Below are positions 44,446 to 55,958 of a DNA stretch of 64,000 bases, piece by piece. A model generated the notes under the pieces. It was not told where the DNA came from and ran no database searches. It saw nothing but the letters and a program-made list of their open reading frames with translations. Origin of the DNA: Hippasteria phrygiana (taxonomy: Eukaryota; Echinodermata; Asteroidea; Valvatida; Goniasteridae); NCBI GenBank assembly GCA_037893225.1, contig JAZGUH010000199.1, positions 682,001-746,000 on the forward strand. Direction: 5' to 3'. The stretch's first letter is position 1. Each line of letters begins with the position of its first letter. Made by a program: the position numbers and the translations under genes.

Positions 44446-45405
44446 TGTCATGTGTTTGTCAAGTTTAGTCCATTGCCCCTTCGCCCCATTGCCCCTTCGC
44501 CCCATTGCCCCAAATGCTTCTTTCGGCGCTCTGTTAACTTAATTTGTACAGTGTTTTCAATTGCCTTGGGAATTCTTAGGAATTTTACTGGATGAATCTT
44601 GGGAACATTCTTTTCCCGCGGTTCGCAGTATAGCGTGAAATAATTGTCTTTGGAATTCGGGCAACGCATGTAATGCGTATAGCAGGTGTTTAGCAAAGAA
44701 AGGTGTTACGTAATGAGTTCAGTGAGTAGTATAAATAAGGAGGAGGGATAAAAGAAAGCCAGTTCTAGCAAGCACTTCACAAGAGCTACCTCGTTAGTTT
44801 GTGAAATTTGATTTCAATTGATCACTTAGATATTTCAGGTGAAGCCCACACCCCCCTGTTTTGGGGCACAGGTTTTCAGAGCATTTTTTAAACAATTTAT
44901 CTCTTTTTTTCCTGGACGTCGTGTTTCTCCGATGAAGTGAATTCATATATTTTATGCTCACAAATTGTATGATACAAAAGGAATCCTTGTTTGTGCAGAC
45001 GATAACATACATTATCTGTATCGAAAACTGAATATTGGCTGTTAAATGGATGTACCGATTGCTTAGCTACAACCTTTGAGAATCGAAGTAATAGTTTCGT
45101 TCTGATTTTATAGAAGCCACAACGGGCATTTAGTGTATAAAAAGTGATTTTCACGATTTCAGAATGGCTCGTTTTACAATACGTTTACAAGCAATAATTA
45201 TACCGTGAGGCTTGTTCCCCCAGCCCATGAGTATGTTTTCTGCGTTTATTGTTAATATTTTTTCGATTATTATATTTCTACTGGGTTGTATATATGTTAT
45301 TTTAAGGCGAATAAATGGCGGCTTATTAGGCGGCTCTTGACGTGCTTTGCTACCGCCTAATATATAACTTTGTTGTATCGTTTATACGATTGAGTAAAAC
45401 TAAGA
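44446..45405 (+). mobile_element. Possible solo LTR (weak)
   Basis: A TATAAATA box (44728), an AATAAA (45310) and a following hairpin AGGCGGCTC...GCCGCCT-like segment suggest promoter and polyadenylation spacing of an LTR. No TG...CA ends, target duplication or internal region was established. Confidence 0.2.
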
Positions 45406-45589
45406 CCTATTATTATCCCACCCTGACAAAGAGTACATTGTGACTTGTGGGTTTAATTAAACCGCATTGTGATTCTGGACTCTGGATGTGATGTTGGAGT
45501 CGTTGCACCCTGATTGTTAAAACCACATTCCTTAATCCTCCTGTCCATTCCAAATAGGAAATCGCATCCAAGGGGTTCATAGTGTTGTC

Positions 45590-46408
45590 ACGTAGCCCTG
45601 CGTGCAGGCTGGCTGCACTGTTTGCGGTGCCACTCTGAATGTTCGGATCGATGATGTCACTGCTTCGGGTTTTCCCCTTATGATTCCGTAAGTATTGATT
45701 TTTACCATGCATGTTTACTCCCAGACATTGGAAATAGGTTATGTGATTACATTTGGGGGTATTTCTGGGCCTTTCAGTTCCCCTTTCGTTTAAAGTTCAT
45801 GGTTTGGCTAGTGTTTTTTTATCTTGGATCGAACAATACTCCAACAACTGTTTGCACTGCCAAAGACAACACGTTTTAAAGATCTAGGCCGTATATAACT
45901 GCTTCGCCAGACATAAATCAGCTTCCCAAATAAGTACGGCCAATACAAAACATCCGCGACATAGTACCGTTACATTGTAAGATGCCTTGTATCATTCTAT
46001 AATAGTTTTAAAATAGGAAAAACACGTTCATATTTAACTGTTGATTTTCATATTTGCCTTTTTAAAGATATAAGATCAAAATGTGGCTACTTTTCCGTAA
46101 AAATTAAAAGTCTTGGCTAAAAATCGATATCAGGCATTGTAGCCTCAAATTTGGCCCCAAAATAAGACATGCATGCAAAACCACGAGAAACCTAACAATA
46201 GAAGAGTATTTATGAAAAACGACAGTTAAATATAAACGTGTTGAAAGTGGACTCGTGTTTATAGTGTGGTCCATACGAACATTCCAAAATCATGTAGTTG
46301 CTGGGAGGAAAGTCATAGAAAAGAAATCACAGGCCCCGTTTATGTTTTGGCGGGAAAACAATGAATCTCATTCTCATCTCAATTTTCCATGGAGATTCCC
46401 ATAGACCA
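45590..46408 (+). repeat. Segmental duplicate of 53440-54325
   Basis: GGTGCCACTCTGAATGTTCG, GTCACTGCTTCGGGTTTTCC and CATGTAGTTGCTGGGAGGAA are shared in order. The 54 kb copy has an extra dispersed repeat at about 53755-54150. Confidence 0.85.
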
Positions 46409-46651
46409 CAGGGGCGGATCTAGCCTTCAATTAGAGAGGGGTTGTACCATTCACCTACCAAACGTGGGTCACTAGGGGTCCGGGGGCATGCCCCCCGGAA
46501 AAAATTTAATCCAGGGGCTTTCTCCTACAATCTAAGGCATCTCGGGCACCGTTTGAAGCTGCATAATTATATGGTTTTTAAGGAAGAATTTGCTCATATT
46601 GGGCTAAAAAACAACTTTGGTGGTACAACCCCCCCTCTAGATCCGCCCCTG
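46409..46651. mobile_element. hAT-like MITE (CAGGGGCGGATCTAG ends)
   Basis: CAGGGGCGGATCTAG and CTAGATCCGCCCCTG terminal inverted repeats. No exact 8-bp duplication seen. Absent from the paralogous sequence at 54325. Confidence 0.7.
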
Positions 46652-47167
46652 GATCTCGGACTCGAAATCAAGTCCGTGACTGCATGGTGCACATTAGGGG
46701 TGCACTACACTAAATAAGCTCCCATTGACTTTAGTGTTAAATCCACTAACTTCACAGTGAAAAATCCTTATACAGGAGTCTCTCAGTTATTAGGGCACTA
46801 CTGAAAATTATAGTTTAAATCCTAATCTGTCAAATTCTTTCCAATTTTTGGTAGGGTAGCCGTTTGGAATTGTTGCTAATTGTCCCCAAAGAGTACCACC
46901 CCTAAAAATGTGGTTTTTCCCAAACCGGCTAGCTGCAATTTTTCATACAGCATCCCTCCACTTGTCAAGCCAAATAGGACCAATTTTAAAGCCAAAATTT
47001 ATCAAGTCTGCACAAAAGTTGAAGCACAAAACCCCCAGGTTATGATAGCTGATCAAAATTACACAATCTATCAATTGCATGCATGCTAATCAGCTTGGCG
47101 CAGCCATTTTTGGCCTATTTAGATGCACCAAACCTACACCAGGTGAGTAGGCCTACTTCGTCTATAT
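46652..47167. other. Spacer without recognised feature
   Basis: No exon or repeat boundary was recognised. Confidence 0.35.
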
Positions 47168-47168
47168 A

Positions 47169-47388
47169 GCACAAGACCAGCACAAGACCAGCACAAGACC
47201 AGCACAAGACCAGCACAAGACCAGCACAAGACCAGCACAAGACCAGCACAAGACCAGCACAAGACCAGCACAAGACCAGCACAAGACCAGCACAAGACCA
47301 GCACAAGACCAGCACAAGACCAGCACAAGACCAGCACAAGACCAGCACAAGACCAGCACAAGACCAGCACAAGACCAGCACAAGACCT
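47169..47388. repeat. 11-bp minisatellite ACAAGACCAGC, 20 copies
   Basis: Essentially perfect tandem copies; open in all frames because 11 is not a multiple of 3. Not coding. Confidence 0.95.
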
Positions 47389-47911
47389 ATACACTGTAGG
47401 CTACAGCCGCAATTTTATTTAAAAAAATACGGTGCCCGGCCGGCCGCACCAAACACATTTGTTTGCGTACACTTTTCACAGCGCATGTGACAAAGTTTGA
47501 CCGAGCTTGACCGAGCTAATGGCGGACCACGCCTGTAGCAACTGTTGCTTACCAAAAGTCGTAATCCTATTGGTCAATGCGCGCTGTTTGATTGACAGGC
47601 CGGATCGGCCATTACCGATTTCAATCACTTCGCGGTATTGACATATTTTATACATGGTTCACAATGTTGCGCATATACGGCATATAAATGCAAAAAGTTC
47701 AACTTTGGGGTTTGACACCCCCCCCCCCCCCCCCCCCCCCCATCCCCCTAGTCTCGGGGCAGGCATCTTGTTTGAGGTTGGCTAACTAGGCCCTAACCAA
47801 AGAGATTAAATTTAGGCGATGTTGGGGCATGTATTGCTTTAAAGAACCTTCAGCCTTTAAACAAAATCCTGGGGTCTTCCGGCCTGAACTGAATGTTTCA
47901 TGAACTGAAGC

Positions 47912-47948
47912 CATGGAGGAAGGAACATTCTGTGTTCCTTCCTCCATG
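47912..47948. mobile_element. Ultra-short palindromic insertion, copy 2 (37 bp)
   Basis: Arms CATGGAGGAAGGAACA with complement around TTCTG. It is absent from the duplicate near 44065. No 7-bp duplication; the MITE at 47958 begins 9 bases away and may have disturbed it. Confidence 0.7.
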
Positions 47949-47957
47949 GACCTTATC

Positions 47958-48095
47958 GCAAATACCGCCTGGTTGAGACGTCACAATGGTCACAAGGGAT
48001 TGTGGGAAGGAAATGGGAGCGATTTTGGTGCGCGTTTCTTTCTCACGTCCTAGTAAGTAGTAACCATTGTGAGGTCTCATCCAGGCGGTATTTGC
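47958..48095. mobile_element. MITE with 35-bp TIRs
   Basis: GCAAATACCGCCTGGTTGAG at the left and CTCATCCAGGCGGTATTTGC at the right; arms extend over ACAATGGT with about four mismatches. Absent from the 44 kb duplicate. Confidence 0.75.
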
Positions 48096-49439
48096 CAAGT
48101 CCAATTCCAAACGCGTAGGCGGACAGGGGGAAACCCGGCCGCTGTTGCGGAACTGGAAGTAATGATAGCAAAACTTGTTTGGATTTTGTGGTTGAATGAC
48201 TTAGGATACCGTTTGCTATGTATGCACTCGGCTTCACGATCTCTGACTATTATTAAGTGCGCAGTCTAGTCCCACAACACATCGACATCAGACGTGAGTT
48301 TACTAGTTTGGATCATAGGGTAAGTACTTTTTGCAATGCAAACTGTTTTTAGGCCTACATGCAGTTGTCATACAGCACGACGGCGTAGCCATGATCTCTC
48401 GATCCATAGGGGCGAGTGGGGGCTGAATGTTACAGGGGGAGCTATTTTTATTAAACCAGTTAACCATGGGACGTGTTTCATAATAGTAATGCAGTAGTTA
48501 AAAGTTTTCAGTGTCAGTGTACGGTATTTTTCTTTAATACGATTATTTTCTTCGTTCGCGAAATTTACAGTGAGGGGCGACTGGGCGGGGGCTTGGGGGG
48601 GGGGGGGGGGCACAATTTTATGGGAGAAGTGCCCCCCGCCCCCAGTTTGCTACGCCACTGGCAGTTGCTTATTGTTGGGGGTTGTTTTCAATGTCTTAAA
48701 GTGGTCATGTTTTTCATTAATTGAGTGACATTCAACGTAAAAGCACTATAGTTTCCAAAATATTCCTTGTGATGTACTATGAAGTATAACCGTTGAAAAG
48801 CCTTGGTGTCGCCTGACAGTTAGGGTGAGAATAATTCACCTATCACTCATCCCCCACCCACCCCCGTACTGACTACCCCAACCCCGATATGTGAGAATTC
48901 AGAGTGGTACGTGTCCTTGGCGCTTTGGTTGCGTGACAGCTATAGGCCTAGGCCTAACACAGGGTGAACCTAAAAAAAAGCCGAGGTTACTACTGTTCCA
49001 ATTGTACATGTCATGGATATATCAATCATTGGCTACAGTCACGGATATGGCCGAGTATCATTCATGCCATTGTCCTCAAAACCATAGACAGTATTCAGAA
49101 ATGGACAGGTCAGTAATTTTGATAGAAAATGAACAGAACCACTATGCTCCATGTCATGCTTCCAATGCTTACACTCTAAAATCTGTGTTTAGCAATTAAA
49201 CACAATCTTGCTATCAGTTTGTTAACATGTTTAGAAGCTAAACATAACGTGTCCAATTCCTAAACATCAATGTCCAATGACTAAACACTATCCAGTCAAT
49301 ACGCTAAACATGTTTAGCATGTTTAGTATGGAAACACGTTTACAAACTGATAGCAAGAAAGTGTTTAGAAAAGTGTTTAACTGCTAAACACTGCTTTTAC
49401 TGTGTATCTAACCATGTCTTGACTTAAAAAGGCAGTGTA

Positions 49440-49770
49440 CATGATTGGTCATTGTTGCAGTTTTCAGAAATGGGCGGATTTGGGTTTTTTTATTTTATAG
49501 GAAATATCCTTCCACTGACTGACCTGTTCAAAGTTTTGCGTGTCATGTCCGGGCGCACCACTCATCCAGGTATAGCCACGCGCGCCTTGACTAACGGCTA
49601 CAGGGGAGTTTTCCCAACGATTTCCAGCTGGAAATCGTTGGAAAACGATATACATTTTCACTTTTCTTGACAACGACAGCACACCTGGTGCCATCATTTC
49701 ACAGGATGATTGAGACTACTATTAACTGACAGTCTAGTAAGGTATTTCGTAATAATTCAGTAAAAAAATA
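49440..49770 (+). mobile_element. Copy of the AAAGGTAGTATACATC repeat
   Basis: TTTTCAGAAATGGGCGGATT through GACAGCACACCTGGTGCCAT. A 28-bp perfect palindrome CCAACGATTTCCAG plus complement lies at 49614-49641, at the place where other copies carry a weaker inverted repeat. Confidence 0.65.
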
Positions 49771-50301
49771 TTGGAGGATTACCAATCGTGTACATTACCT
49801 TGAATGTTTGGCCATTCGTGCATGGAAGACATTTGTCTTTTTATAGCTCTCTTGTGGTTACCATTTAGTGGGTATGTGCATGATCATTCACAACAGGTTT
49901 AATCTGGGGAGATGGTTCAGCTAACAGTTTAACAGAGGGTTTTCGTCTTCAAAACGTTCCACCGAACAGTAAGTTTGCAGTCCATTTACGGTTATTCACC
50001 GTGACATTTACAATGCTTTTCACCGTAAAAATACGGGTAAAACATACATGTAAAACCAAAGTGTTGACATTTCTCCCTGTTACTGTTTACAAAGAGATCA
50101 AAAGTCATTACAACACAGCACAAAGCTGACCTGCATGATTGTATTCAAGTCGTCCCATCACACTTTTCCTGTATAAACCGGATTGGGAAACAGAAAGTTA
50201 AACATTCAAATGAATGCAGCTTCTAGATTTAGTTGGAGTCGTGTGACCGAGCCGAGCATACACGACACTGGCAATCATTTTAGTTCACCTGTTTACATTT
50301 T
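49771..50301. other. Spacer, no recognised gene
   Basis: Nothing recognised beyond fragments. Confidence 0.35.
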
Positions 50302-50884
50302 TCGTCAAACAATCTACAAGAAAACTGACAAGGTAAATTTGAATTCAAAGTGAACCAAGAAACTGGCCGCAAAGGCGGATCCAGAACACAATTTTTTGGG
50401 GGGGGCCAAATGTTTTTGCATTTTTTTAGGGAGGGGCCAAAACAAATTTTGGCTGAGTTTTGTAGGTGGGTGTACGCAGTGCATGGCTGCCTTTTTGCGA
50501 CGTCAGTTAAAAAAAAAAAAAATATCTTTTTTTTGGGGGGGGGGGGGGGGGGGGGGGGGCATGGCCCCCTTTGTACCCCTCCCCCTGGATCCGCCCTTGA
50601 AACTGGCAGGAACTGCGTCCTCCGGAACCGGCGCTCTACCAACTGATATGAGCTATCTTGCCCTATGTTGGCGGTCTCCCAAATTGTCAGCATCTTTGTT
50701 CGGGTGGGCGCTATAGTCAGAAGTCATAAACCCAGAATACCGTATATATATATAGCCAGGGATCACACCCAATTTTACGATACAACCTGGGAAGCAACAT
50801 TGTGGGGATCACTCAATGAGGATACGATTGTTTTACTTATAATTCGTCAAACAATCCACAAAGGAAACTGACTAGGTAAATTTG
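50302..50884 (-). mobile_element. tRNA-derived SINE split by a hAT-like MITE, between direct repeats
   Basis: On the minus strand the body and tRNA part (TTGGTAGAGCGCCGGTTCCG) match the SINE family. About 46-bp direct repeats starting TTCGTCAAACAATC flank it at 50304 and 50843. Confidence 0.65.
50368..50599. mobile_element. hAT-like MITE with poly-G (25 G)
   Basis: AAACTGGC at 50360-50367 and 50600-50607 is the 8-bp duplication. Ends CGCAAAGGCGGATCCAG and CTGGATCCGCCCTTG. Poly-G 50535-50559 inside. Confidence 0.75.
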
Positions 50885-52069
50885 AATACATTTGTGAACA
50901 TTGTAAGGATTCCTGCTTGTAATCATTAAAAAAAAAAAAATCCACCAGTCGTGGGGGCTTGCTATCCCGAGAAATAAATGTTCAAATTGAATTTGCTAGT
51001 TTGTTAGCATTAGATAAGTTATGACCTTTTCAATGATCGAAGCATTCCACAAAAAAGTCGACCGATGGTGAGTAACAGAGTGATACCCGGTATATAGCTT
51101 CATTTGTTTTTATTATTATTTAAGCCCCTACAAAAGTATATATTAGGAGCGGATATAATGCACTGGGGAAATCTTCGTGCGTACCACAAAATAAAGTAAG
51201 ACATTATGGATTGCGTAATATAGTAAGCGATTTTATTTTCGTTAAAAGATTCTTCCACATTTCCTTTATAGAAGGAAATACGTTAAATTGAAGTGCTAGA
51301 GCGCAGACATATATATCAACTTTCCGCCTTGGAGGCGAAAAACTGGCGTTTTTCCTGAAATTAGATACGTTGGGAAGATCGTCAAGATATACCAGTGCTG
51401 TATACGAGCATCCCTTGAAATTGCGCCGTTTGACTGAAAATAATTGACGAAAAACATTAAGGGCTACAGGGTTCCAACGGTCTGAGATTTTTGCGAACCA
51501 AACTAAACAGCATTATGCCAATGATTTTCAGACAAACGGCGCATTTTCAAGGGATGGCCGCGCACATTAATATTCTTTAACGATCTTTCAAACCATGGAA
51601 ATTTTCGGACGAACGCTATGTTGGGCGTCTTTAAGGCAGTGCTTCTCTATTAATGTTACCGCATGCCATGAAGAAGAAATATAGGTGCTGCAAGAATTGT
51701 GTAAAAAGTCGGTCTCTCGAAAAGTTTAGTAGTTTTGTAAGCAGTGATACCCCCTGCAGAACAATACCAAATGGAGATGTGTAATACTCCTGCATTTAAA
51801 ATTACTGGGGGGGGGGGGGAAATAAACACGTTGAATGGCAACATGTGCGGAATTGCATTGAAGACTCGGTACTCGGTGCCCTATTTCAACATATCAATGT
51901 TGCAACAATAAGACCGAGAACTTAACGATGCGTTCAGGAAACTATTTCGTTTTGATACCGATACGTAATGCACACGAATCGGGGCGTGCATTAATGTAAA
52001 CAATTAATGAACACGAGTGCTCTACAGCGATTTCAACGTCTTTGTTTGATTATATAGGCCTGAAGGTAT
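50885..52069. other. Spacer with one TIR element
   Basis: 51410-51447 and 51519-51556 are inverted repeats (CATCCCTTGAAATTGCGCCG with its near-complement), a MITE of about 147 bases. No gene recognised. Confidence 0.5.
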
Positions 52070-52400
52070 TAAAGTACAGCATTTGCAAACATCAATAAAC
52101 AAAACTACTACTGAGTTATTACGAAATACCGTACTAGACTATCTCAAACATCGATCCTGTGAAATCATGGCACCTGCATAGTGTGCTGTCGTTTTCAAAA
52201 AACGTGGAAATTTATATCGTTTTAGTCTATAGTTCCCCGACCTGATAATTCTCTGACGTCTATAAATTGCTCCATTTTGTCTATTAAAGGTATGGTCAGG
52301 GAACCAGACTACTACAACATTTTTTTCTCTCTATTTTCCCAGCATCTAGCTAGGCCTATTCACACAAAACTTTGTTACAGTATTTGCAAGCACGCTGTAA
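52070..52400 (-). mobile_element. Copy of the AAAGGTAGTATACATC repeat
   Basis: Minus-strand orientation; contains GGTGCCATGATTTCACAGGA on that strand. TIR ends are decayed. Confidence 0.6.
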
Positions 52401-52839
52401 AATAAACCTGTTATAATAGTTGGAAAGATCAAGCAAGTAGAATAATTATAATAAGGCGAAGTAAAAAAAGATATGTTTAGCGTCCCCGATCGCATCCTTT
52501 TTGGGGGCCGCCTGGATTTAAAAAAAAAAATTACCAGTGGAAAATAAGATGAAAAACTCCGAAAATGTCAACCGATCCACCGGGACATAAAATACAAGCT
52601 TACTAAAATTATTAAAAGCAACATGTTCAATTCTCTTGCCCAACACGTCTCTTTCATGTTTGTGTCTTTGAATGGTTGAAAAGCCTAGGGTGTTTATATT
52701 GGGCGAGTGGTCCAATATGAACACCACATGGTGTTCATTTAACACCACAGTTTTTGCAGTGTACGGTTGTCGTGAATTTATAAAAACAAATGGCGGCCAT
52801 CTTGAACATTAAAAATAAGGGAATAAATATGTGCTGGGC

Positions 52840-52865
52840 CGGTTTTAAACGTACGTTTAAAACCG
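52840..52865. repeat. 26-bp perfect palindrome
   Basis: CGGTTTTAAACGT and its complement. A second hairpin GATAATGACCC...GGGTCATTATC follows at 52882-52920 with loop GAGCCGAAGGCGAG. Confidence 0.75.
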
Positions 52866-53113
52866 CCTTGGGGCCTGGGCGCTTGATAATGACCCGAGCC
52901 GAAGGCGAGGGTCATTATCATTATACCTTTTTGTATAATTAAGCAAAAACCACCGAAAATTATAAATTTCCAATGATTTTGTTTAATTTGCTTTACCTTG
53001 GTTTGTAAAACACCCCTTCAGCTATTTAATGGTTCGTGCCACGCGCGAGTAGTGGTAAACATGTCCTTATATGGAAATTGACGCGCGCGCGACGCGCTCG
53101 CCAAGTGCAGAAC

Positions 53114-53146
53114 CACTGATCTCTGTTGTGTAGATAGAGATCAGTG
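53114..53146. mobile_element. 33-bp hairpin insertion with 8-bp duplication
   Basis: Arms CACTGATCTCT and AGAGATCAGTG around an 11-base loop; TGCAGAAC repeated exactly at 53106-53113 and 53147-53154. Confidence 0.75.
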
Positions 53147-53439
53147 TGCAGAACGCAGCAGTGCAGGTGTAGCGTGAAATTATGGACTCTAAAATACGGA
53201 CGCACCGGTAGTATTGCGCTTGCGTTATTAGGAGAGTGACTGGTCGCTCGAGTGTTCAACCAATAAAATGGACCAGATTTTGTAGGACTCTACATTTCGT
53301 GTGACACCGGAAAAAATGTTTCCCAGCTGTGTTAATAAAAAGCCCCTCTTTCTCTAAAAAAAACAAAACACTGGAAATCACTGACGCATCGCAATGGAAT
53401 TCAGAGTGTGGTGCCCTTGGCGGCGCCGGCGATTGGTTG

Positions 53440-54325
53440 CGTGCAGGCTGCCTGCACTGTACTGTTTGCGGTGCCACTCTGAATGTTCGGATGATGTCAC
53501 TGCTTCGGGTTTTCCCCTCACGTTTCCGCAACTACACATTATGGTAGAATTTGTACTCCCACACCTAAATGATTACATTTGTGGTATTTCTGGGCCCTTC
53601 AGTTCCTATTTCGTTTGAAGTTCGTGGTTTGGCTGCTTTTTGGGGTCGAACATACTCCAATTTGCACTGCGCATGGAGGACTGCCAAGACAACATTTTCT
53701 GCTTCGCCAGACATAAATCAGCTTACAAAAACATCCGCGACAGACATTGTAAGAATAAGATTACTTTAATACCCCCTACCAAAATCACTCAGGAACAGCA
53801 AATCTTGGAAAATAACTATCCATCTGTGTTCAAAATTGTATAAACACTTGGCACAACGTTTAAATTTGAGAATTTTGTTGGAAAATTTTCGTGAAATATT
53901 AGGGGAAGAAAGTTCGTGTTTTCTGTGTTAGATCATGGAGGAAGGAATATAATTCCTTCCTCCATGGTTAGATATTCTTGGCATAGTGCACAGTGTAACT
54001 CAAAGTGTTCACATACATGTTGATTAATGCTTTATTTTTTACAGATTTTGCTGACATAAATCTTGAAATAACTGGTTGTGCCACATGTTTAGACAGTTGT
54101 TATCAAGGAGGGTTGGTTATTTTGTAAGATTTTGCTGTTCCTGATCCAGTCTTAAAATAGGAAAGTGGTCGTGTTTATCGTGTGGTCCACACGAAAATTC
54201 CAAAATCATGTAGTTGCTGGGAGGAAAGTCATAGAAAAGAAATCACAGGCCCCGTTTATGTTTTGGCGGGAAAACAATGAATCTCATTCTCATCTCAATT
54301 TTCCATGGAGATTCCCATAGACCAA
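53440..54325 (+). repeat. Segmental duplicate of 45590-46408
   Basis: Same anchors as at 45.6-46.4 kb. Between them 53755-54150 is a dispersed repeat with AACCAACC-type ends, also seen at 39990-40460. Confidence 0.8.
53934..53966. mobile_element. Ultra-short palindromic insertion, copy 3 (33 bp)
   Basis: Arms CATGGAGGAAGGAAT with complement around ATA. GTTAGAT is repeated exactly at 53927-53933 and 53967-53973. The paralog at 40261-40290 (TTTTCTGTGTTGGATGTTCT) lacks it. Confidence 0.85.
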
Positions 54326-54466
54326 TGGCTAGCTGTATATACAATGGCCTGTATATACAATGGCCTCAGTTAATTACCTCCCTCATCAAACCTTCTGGGC
54401 CGCGGTATGTCTTTTGGGGGCATACATTTTTGATGACAGGTTGATTTTATTTTATAGGAATAGAAG

Positions 54467-54634
54467 ATGGCATGCCGCAGCACAGTCCCGACCATGATGA
54501 TGATGGTAATGGCGGTGATCGTCATCGTGACGTCATCGGTTGGCTACAGCCAGCCAATGAATGATGAGGAGCCCCCTGCTTATAACCGGACGTGTTTCGT
54601 GCCTCCGTCTGAAAGACCTTTCGACATAGATCAG
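54467..54634 (+). CDS. Unknown secreted protein, first coding exon
   Basis: 56 codons, cleavable signal peptide likely near VGYS. The acceptor just upstream suggests a separate 5' UTR exon. Confidence 0.6.
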
Positions 54635-55923
54635 GTTCAATTTTGTTGTTGTATTATGAATTCTGTAGTACAAAGTATACTGTATTATAAGCCAGTTCAT
54701 CTGTATTTCAACTGCGCATGGGTCACGGGTCATTCGGGATAACTACCGGTACCCTCACACTATACAGGAGTGTAGTTTTGGTGCATTTGTGGTACAGCTT
54801 TGGTGTAGACGTCTGGTGTACACCAGAAGTACATAAACCGTTACCGGTACCCTGCCTGGAAAAAAGCACACTCTGGTGTACAATGTACTTATAGGCCTAT
54901 ATGGTGCTTTCCAAAAAAATTAATTAGCACTAGAGCTACACCGGCCACTGGTGCTATTCTGGTGTACAGTGTTGTGGTGTACCTCTGGTGTAGAAAAGGA
55001 GTACACAGAACAGCACCACCGGCACTGCTGCTCTGGTGGTGTATAGTCAGTAATTTTATCCCGAATAACCTTTGAACTGGAGTAGGCCTACTTCGTCGAG
55101 ATACCGAACTGGCTTATTCTTTCAGCATCAGAGTTTGGTTTTTGGATTGGCCTTCCATGTGTTTTCATTCACTGATTACCGTACATGATTTAGTATTAAT
55201 AAACACGTATCGTCTTGACTTTCGGAATCGAGTAAGCCTGCTGGGCTCGCATTAGCCTTTCGCCAAGGTCATCGTGGCTTAACCGGCATTATGAGCTGCG
55301 AAACCGCGAAGCGACTGGAGCGGAGACCAGATCAGCGCCACTCGGCACTGTGGTCTTCGCTGCTGATAATGCCGGTGTCAAACCACGATGGCCTATTGGC
55401 GAAAGGCTAGGCTCGCCTTACCCCTAGAACTATGGGGTTCCGACAGGAACCCCATAGGAAGACGCCGATTTTTCCCATAGGCTAGTACAGCAAGAATAAG
55501 AACGTCATTCCCATGCAACACGTTTCTACATTTTTCGCCTTGAATTACTTCATGGCTGCCCCCAAAAATAATAATATGCCGCATTTACATCCTCACCTTG
55601 CTTGCGCCAAGTCAATTTTCGCCTGAAACGGGTCCAATTTGCGGGAAAAAATGACAAAAATCTGCAGTCGTTTCGAAGCGATCACACACGCACACCATCG
55701 AGGAAGCTGCACACACGAAGCTCCTGTTTTGCGGGGGGGCCGTAGGTCGGTCAAGTCATGATTATTCATCGAAAATTCGAAGCGCAGTACGGCAGGCAAC
55801 TGCCGCGTGTCCGACGACAGGCAATGCATGCAGACGGTATATAACGGACACGCGGCAGTTGCCTGCCGTATCGCGTACCGCGCTTCGAATTTTCGATGAA
55901 TAATCATGACTTGACCGACCTAC

Positions 55924-55958
<35 letters not shown>

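Larger units (their letters stand above)
47660..48300 (+). repeat. Segmental duplicate (copy 2) with 24-C tract and insertions
   Basis: Aligns with 43835-44300. Poly-C at 47718-47741. About 190 bases extra at 47905-48096 hold the palindrome and MITE listed separately. Confidence 0.8.

Noticed and set aside
47115..47394. Leucine/cysteine-rich ORFs in three frames
   Set aside because: Produced by the 11-bp ACAAGACCAGC minisatellite.
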